DNA of 39,828 nucleotides. Origin: Desulfobacterales bacterium. GTDB lineage: Bacteria; Desulfobacterota; Desulfobacteria; Desulfobacterales; JANQIE01. The position numbers were made by a program, and so were the translations under genes. The DNA lies in assembly GCA_028282295.1 (NCBI GenBank), contig JANQIE010000212.1, forward strand, positions 1-39,828, given 5' to 3'. Under the pieces are notes generated by a model. That model was not told the DNA's origin, made no database searches, and worked only from the letters and a program-made list of their open reading frames with translations. The first letter of the stretch is position 1. Each line of letters starts with the position of its first letter. This document shows positions 35,481 to 39,828 of this stretch, one piece after another.

Positions 35481-38400
35481 TCAGGGTTCACCGGGTGGCG
35501 GCAGTATTTGCTCCACCATGGCCGGGAAGCGATCCAGCATGGCTTTAATGCCGTCGATTTCAAAGCGTTGGACATACAGCGACAAGGTCTGACCGTACTC
35601 TTGCAGCATCGTCAAGTCATGTTGTTTGGCGATCCCCCGAACACCCTCGGCAAAATCCTCAATATCGGGAATGCGCTGTTTGCGACGCGCTTTTTCCCAT
35701 TTCACATTCAACGTCGTCTTCAGTACTTCAGCGACCTCGGGTGGGCATTGCCAAACGGCGGCCACCGCCTGTGCATCGCCTTTCGCTTCATCCGCACCGG
35801 CCGGATCGGTTTTGGGCGCTTCATGCTCATAGGGTAGATGACGTGTTAAAATCTTCAGCAACTCGAATTTATTGAACGGCCGGATGAGATAGCCGTCAAA
35901 GCCCGCTTTCAAAATTTTGGAAATATCCTCCTTCATACCGGCCGCCGTGATTGCCACGGCCGGAATGGCCTTAAGATCCTCATTGGCACGTATACGGGCG
36001 ATGGCACCATAACCGTCAAGTTCAGGCATTTTGATATCCATTAGGATAAGATCAGGCTTGTGTTTACGGGCCGCCTCAATGGCGGCGAGACCGTTCTCGG
36101 CCTCCAAAATTTTGATATCGGTGGCATCCAAGTATGTTCGAATCAAATCGCGATTGACTTCCAGGTCGTCCGCGACCAACACCCTGGCCGGATTGAAGAC
36201 AATGGTGTCCGGATCAAAATCGACGTATTCGAGCAGCGGCTGCAATGTCTTGGCATTTTTCGCTTCGGCAACATTGCGCAAGACGATTCTAAACACGCTG
36301 CCCTGGCCCACGCGACTGCGCAGACTGATTCGTCCCCCCATCATTTCGATCAGGTTTCTGGAAATGGCCAGTCCCAGGCCGGTCCCTTCGACCCTGCGGG
36401 TATTTGAAGCGGCGTGCTGCCGAAATGTTTCAAATATAACGTCATGCAATTTCGGGTCGATCCCCACACCGGTGTCCCTGACATCGATGGAAAGATCCCA
36501 GTGCTTCACTCGCCGCCCCGGCACCGCGGCCGCCGTGATTTTGATGTAGCCTTCATTGGTGAATTTCACGGCGTTGCCGATCAGATTAAACAACACCTGG
36601 CGCAATCGGGCCTCATCCAGTAACAAGATGCCGGGTATATCGGGGGAGACGTTCAGCAGCATTTGGATGTTCTTTTCGGCAATGCTTATCGAAAAGATCC
36701 GTTTTACTTCGCTTAACAAGGTTGGAATGCTGACCGGGGTGTTGTGGATCTCCATGCGGCCGGCTTCAATTTTGGACAAATCGAGAATATCGTTGATCAA
36801 CTGGAGTAAAGACGCGCCGCTGGATTTAATGGTTTGCGCATAATGCTTTTGTTGCGGGTCCGCAATCAATGCTTCAAGAATGTCGGCAAAACCGAGAATG
36901 GCGTTCATCGGTGTACGGATTTCATGACTCATATGGGCCAAAAATTCACTTTTGGCTTGATTGGCGGCTTCGGCCGCCTCGCGTTCCTTTTCAACCTGTT
37001 CTTTGGCGCGCCGACCGGTGATATCGATAAAAAAGCCCTCGAAATACTGCAATTGCCGGTCTTCGTTGTATACAGCGCGGACCGACAGAGAAACCCAAAT
37101 GATACTGTTGTCCTTGCGATAAATGCGCGTTTCAAAGCCGACCACCTGGCTTTGGTCGCTCAGACGACGACTCAGTTGTTTATAATCTTCAACATCGACG
37201 AAGATTTGCCGGGCGATATCGGTAATCTGCGTTTTCACTTCGTCGATGGATGCATATCCGAGCATCTCTACCAGGGCCGGATTCACCGAAATAAAACGTC
37301 CTGGATGAACCGTGCTTCGAAAAATGGCTTCAAGGGCGTTTTCGTATAGTGAGCGGTAATTTCGCTCGGATTTTTCCAATTGCGTCTTGGATTGGTGCAA
37401 GGCTTCAATGTACTGATCGATTTCATCGTTGCGCTTGTGTAAAATGGCAGTCATCTGATTAAATGACGCGGCCAGCGTGCCGATTTCATCCTTTGTTTTT
37501 ACCTGGACACGCTGGTCAAACCGTTTTTCGGTGGCGATCATGTGCATCTGCTGGGTAATGTCGGCCAGCGGCTGGGCGATCTTGCGCGTCAGGATAATGG
37601 TGATCGCCGTGGCGACGACCAGCCCGATCAGTAAACCCAGGCAGTAAAGATAGATAACCCGGCGCGCATTGGCGCGTAGCGGCTCCTTGGACACATAGGC
37701 AAACAAATACGCCACAATATCGGTCCGGTAGTAATACGGCGTCGTCATCATGTAATATTGTATGGCATCCGCCTTGACCGAAGACAACCGCTCGTCTTTT
37801 CGGGGCAGGTTAAGCGGATCGATATGGGTTTTATCAATATCCGGATGACTAGCGGTCAGCCAGAGCCCCTGGGCCGAACACAACGCCACACGGCTGCGTG
37901 CAAATTCAGCGAATTGCCGCAGCCGTGCCGCGGTGATATATTTTTCCAAAACAATCGCGGCTACCGGCGCGGTTTCGTATATATTGCGCGTTCGATCGAA
38001 TAGTGTCGCCTCGATAATTCCTTTGGCTTCGATGACAAAACGATTTTCACCAAAAAGAAAACGCACCTGGGCGGACTGCTGAAACACGTCGCTTACCGGC
38101 GTAAGCTTGCGTGGCTCCGTCGGCTGCCACAATTCGGTAGAAAACCGGATGCGTGCAGAAGGGCTGGCAGGAATATGGTGGACCGGCCGGCCCTGCTCAT
38201 CCGGGGTCACCACGACGATTCTTTGATGGCTGGCGTAGCCGTACAATTCGTCCGGGCCGTAGAGGGCCACAAAATCGTAGTCTTTATGGATAATCTTGGT
38301 TTGAAGCTGCTGAAGGATTTTGCTTTGCAGACTTCTTTTAAGGTCCCGGGTTTCCGGTTCGACCGATTCAAACAACACCTTGGCGTCTTCAGCCATACCG

Positions 38401-38618
38401 GCGGCGATATCTTCGGCCGCCAAAGTCTGTTTCAAATCCTCGACGATTCGGTCCAGCGTGGTTTTAAGTTGGGCATTGGCAATTCGCAGACTGGTTTGGG
38501 CGCTTTTTTTATTCTGGTCGGCAGTTATCCACAGCAGCGTAATCGTAACAAAGGTTGTTGCGAGCAGCAGCGGGATAATCGCTTCAAATAGCAGTTTGTC
38601 CCGAAGAGATAAGTACAT
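35481..38618 (-). CDS. Hybrid histidine kinase with Cache sensor, HAMP, PAS and receiver domains
   Basis: A 1045-residue sensor. Membrane segments at about residues 12-32 and 324-347 enclose a large periplasmic domain with a Cache-like pattern. HAMP (about 345-400), a PAS domain with its PAC-like end (about 425-545), HisKA with H565 in MSHEIRTP, HATPase_c (about 660-785) and a receiver with D861 in LMDIKMPELDG follow. The last 100 residues form the helical domain shared with the kinase at 30733-32916. The gene lies downstream of a periplasmic binding-protein gene on the same strand (39 bp gap), so the binding protein may present its ligand to the Cache domain. The output partner is not adjacent. 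Confidence 0.93.
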   Translation of the reverse strand: MYLSLRDKLLFEAIIPLLLATTFVTITLLWITADQNKKSAQTSLRIANAQLKTTLDRIVEDLKQTLAAEDIAAGMAEDAKVLFESVEPETRDLKRSLQSKILQQLQTKIIHKDYDFVALYGPDELYGYASHQRIVVVTPDEQGRPVHHIPASPSARIRFSTELWQPTEPRKLTPVSDVFQQSAQVRFLFGENRFVIEAKGIIEATLFDRTRNIYETAPVAAIVLEKYITAARLRQFAEFARSRVALCSAQGLWLTASHPDIDKTHIDPLNLPRKDERLSSVKADAIQYYMMTTPYYYRTDIVAYLFAYVSKEPLRANARRVIYLYCLGLLIGLVVATAITIILTRKIAQPLADITQQMHMIATEKRFDQRVQVKTKDEIGTLAASFNQMTAILHKRNDEIDQYIEALHQSKTQLEKSERNYRSLYENALEAIFRSTVHPGRFISVNPALVEMLGYASIDEVKTQITDIARQIFVDVEDYKQLSRRLSDQSQVVGFETRIYRKDNSIIWVSLSVRAVYNEDRQLQYFEGFFIDITGRRAKEQVEKEREAAEAANQAKSEFLAHMSHEIRTPMNAILGFADILEALIADPQQKHYAQTIKSSGASLLQLINDILDLSKIEAGRMEIHNTPVSIPTLLSEVKRIFSISIAEKNIQMLLNVSPDIPGILLLDEARLRQVLFNLIGNAVKFTNEGYIKITAAAVPGRRVKHWDLSIDVRDTGVGIDPKLHDVIFETFRQHAASNTRRVEGTGLGLAISRNLIEMMGGRISLRSRVGQGSVFRIVLRNVAEAKNAKTLQPLLEYVDFDPDTIVFNPARVLVADDLEVNRDLIRTYLDATDIKILEAENGLAAIEAARKHKPDLILMDIKMPELDGYGAIARIRANEDLKAIPAVAITAAGMKEDISKILKAGFDGYLIRPFNKFELLKILTRHLPYEHEAPKTDPAGADEAKGDAQAVAAVWQCPPEVAEVLKTTLNVKWEKARRKQRIPDIEDFAEGVRGIAKQHDLTMLQEYGQTLSLYVQRFEIDGIKAMLDRFPAMVEQILPPPGEP

Positions 38619-38638
38619 GCAAAAAACAGTCGGCTTTA

Positions 38639-38668
38639 GTGTCCACCCGGAAAAAGACTATTTCCAGC
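38639..38668. repeat. Partial dispersed element between binding protein and kinase
   Basis: GTGTCCACCCGGAAA (38639-38653) followed by CTATTTCCAG matches the ends of the dispersed element in reduced form. It overlaps the last codons of the binding-protein gene; its stop codon lies in CTATTTCCA. The similarity is short and could be partly chance. Confidence 0.4.
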
Positions 38669-39620
38669 GTCTATATTCCAGTGACAGGGCTTCAATTTGT
38701 TCAACATTGTGACGGTTCACCACGCCCAGGCCGGTATCCAGATTCGAAGGCACCAATTTGTGCTGATTTGCCAGCACCAGCATTTTAATAGACATAAAAC
38801 CTTGCAGATAGGGTTGTTGGTCAATGGTAAAGCCAACAAAGCCACTGCGGATATAGTTCAACGTCCGGTGCGACAGGTCAAAGCTGCCGATATACAAAGG
38901 ATGCTTCTTCGACTCAATAAATTGGCCGATCGGGTGCAATACCGATGGCCCCAGGCAAAAAACCGCCGTTAGGTCTTTATGGGTTTGATAAAATTTTTCA
39001 AATACCTTTTTGATTGTCCGCTCATTATTGGTGGTATCGAGTTTGACGACTTTGACACCCATCGGCGTCAAAACATCCATGATACCTTTGGTGCGCGCTT
39101 CCAATCCGACGTGGCCCGGTTGATGGTTCAAAACCACCGCGAAATTACCGAGTTGTCCGGACTTCAGGGCACAACGGCCGGCCAATTTCCCGGCCGCGTA
39201 ATCGTCGGTGCCAATGTAGGCCAGATAGGGGTTTTTCACGCGATCACCATCCAGCGGCCGGGCATTGAACGCCACTACCGGTATACCTAAAATTCGCGCC
39301 CGTTGCAAAGCGCGGGAAAACACGCCGGCATCGCTCAAGGTAACCGCTATACCAGCCGGTCGCGCCTTTAGCGCCGATTGCAGCAGTTCAAGCTGGCGCG
39401 TGATATCGTTGGGTGTTTCCGGAGCCAGGATGCGCAAAGGAACGCCGAACTCCCTGGCCGCGTCGTAGGCGCCTTTGAACTCGATTTTCCAGAAAGGGTC
39501 CGCCGCACCGGCATGCGAAACCATGAAATAGCGTTGTCCGGCATAAAGGATTGTACCGCCACCGAGCCCTAAAATCAGAATCAATCCGGCGGCCAGCAAT
39601 AGTTTGGTCTGTCGTTTCAT
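38658..39620 (-). CDS. Periplasmic sugar-binding-type protein, likely kinase partner
   Basis: A 320-residue protein of the periplasmic binding protein type used by ribose, galactose and AI-2 systems (Peripla_BP_4-like). An N-terminal hydrophobic segment (about residues 6-28) acts as a signal peptide or anchor. The two-lobed fold shows as FMVSHAGAADPFW near residue 32-44, ITRQLELLQSALKARPAGIAVTLSD near 70-95, GIPVVAFNARP near 111, and YIGTDDYAAGKLAG near 132-145. No ABC permease or ATPase genes follow; a hybrid kinase does, so signal presentation rather than transport is likely. The start is uncertain: ATG 39620 has no clear ribosome binding site, and a GTG at 39662 would add a short N-terminal extension. 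Confidence 0.85.
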   Translation of the reverse strand: MKRQTKLLLAAGLILILGLGGGTILYAGQRYFMVSHAGAADPFWKIEFKGAYDAAREFGVPLRILAPETPNDITRQLELLQSALKARPAGIAVTLSDAGVFSRALQRARILGIPVVAFNARPLDGDRVKNPYLAYIGTDDYAAGKLAGRCALKSGQLGNFAVVLNHQPGHVGLEARTKGIMDVLTPMGVKVVKLDTTNNERTIKKVFEKFYQTHKDLTAVFCLGPSVLHPIGQFIESKKHPLYIGSFDLSHRTLNYIRSGFVGFTIDQQPYLQGFMSIKMLVLANQHKLVPSNLDTGLGVVNRHNVEQIEALSLEYRRWK

Positions 39621-39732
39621 TTTTCTGTTTTTGACCAGATAATAAAGGAAAGCGGAGATCACGGCCCCTGAAATCAGTTGCCGGAATCGTTTACCGCGCT
39701 GATCCAGATTATAATCGGGTGGACATTAACTA

Positions 39733-39828
39733 GTGCCCATCCGGAAATAGCATCTTTTGGCCCCCGGCGGCGTTCTCGCATTTTTAAAATCCTCGACATA
39801 GCCCGCTATGCCTGCGATTTTAAAAATG
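39733..39828 (+). repeat. Dispersed palindromic element, cut by the window edge
   Basis: Starting with GTGCCCATCCGGAAATAGC, this stretch is close to the element at 28728-28872 read on the minus strand, and covers its first 95 or so bases, including the ATTTTTAAAAT(CC) and GCTATGCCTGCG parts of the core. Even the flanking CATTAACT is shared. The second end should lie just past 39828. Confidence 0.75.

Overview
The window looks like chromosomal DNA of an anaerobic, probably sulfate-reducing member of the Desulfobacterota (Desulfobacteraceae/Desulfosarcinaceae-like). This rests on the gene set: a selenocysteine formate dehydrogenase, a selenocysteine HdrC-HdrB-like iron-sulfur protein beside a methylene-tetrahydrofolate reductase, an NfnAB/Sud-type flavoprotein pair, and a carboxynorspermidine pathway. 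The genus is an inference. No rRNA, tRNA, CRISPR array or transposase gene was found.

Layout. 1-5676: phosphate transporter genes on the minus strand (pstS, pstC, pstA), with a hairpin between pstS and pstC; both permeases carry large extra domains. 5677-6045: a divergent intergenic region rich in dyads. 6046-11917: a membrane cytochrome c, a secreted HtrA-like protease with TPRs (minus), apolipoprotein N-acyltransferase, release factor 2 with its programmed +1 frameshift, and an HD-domain protein. 12061-14345: NfnA/NfnB pair (minus). 14523-17647: TatD nuclease, a MazG-like pyrophosphohydrolase, a YdjM-like membrane protein, a MORN-repeat protein and a DUF3313 lipoprotein. 18049-23387: an energy and C1 block of Sec-HdrCB, metF and, convergent to them, Sec-fdhA. 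Both selenoprotein genes read through an in-frame UGA followed at once by a bacterial SECIS-like hairpin.

23609-24902: an A+T-rich islet on the minus strand with an orphan Hcp (type VI secretion tube) gene followed by two tightly linked genes I do not recognise. With the selenoprotein block this is the most interesting part. 24974-30563: VanZ-like protein, ThrRS, RNase D, a rhomboid-like protein with an altered active-site motif, and an alpha/beta hydrolase. 30733-39620: two hybrid histidine kinases sharing an unusual C-terminal domain. The second sits directly downstream of a periplasmic sugar-binding-type protein, which suggests a LuxP/LuxQ-like sensing pair. Between the kinases lie carboxynorspermidine dehydrogenase and decarboxylase, overlapping by ATGA.

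A short dispersed palindromic element recurs: one full copy at 28728-28872, a copy cut by the window edge at 39733-39828, and a minimal or partial derivative at 16363, 17858 and 38639. Copies tend to begin within a few bases of stop codons.
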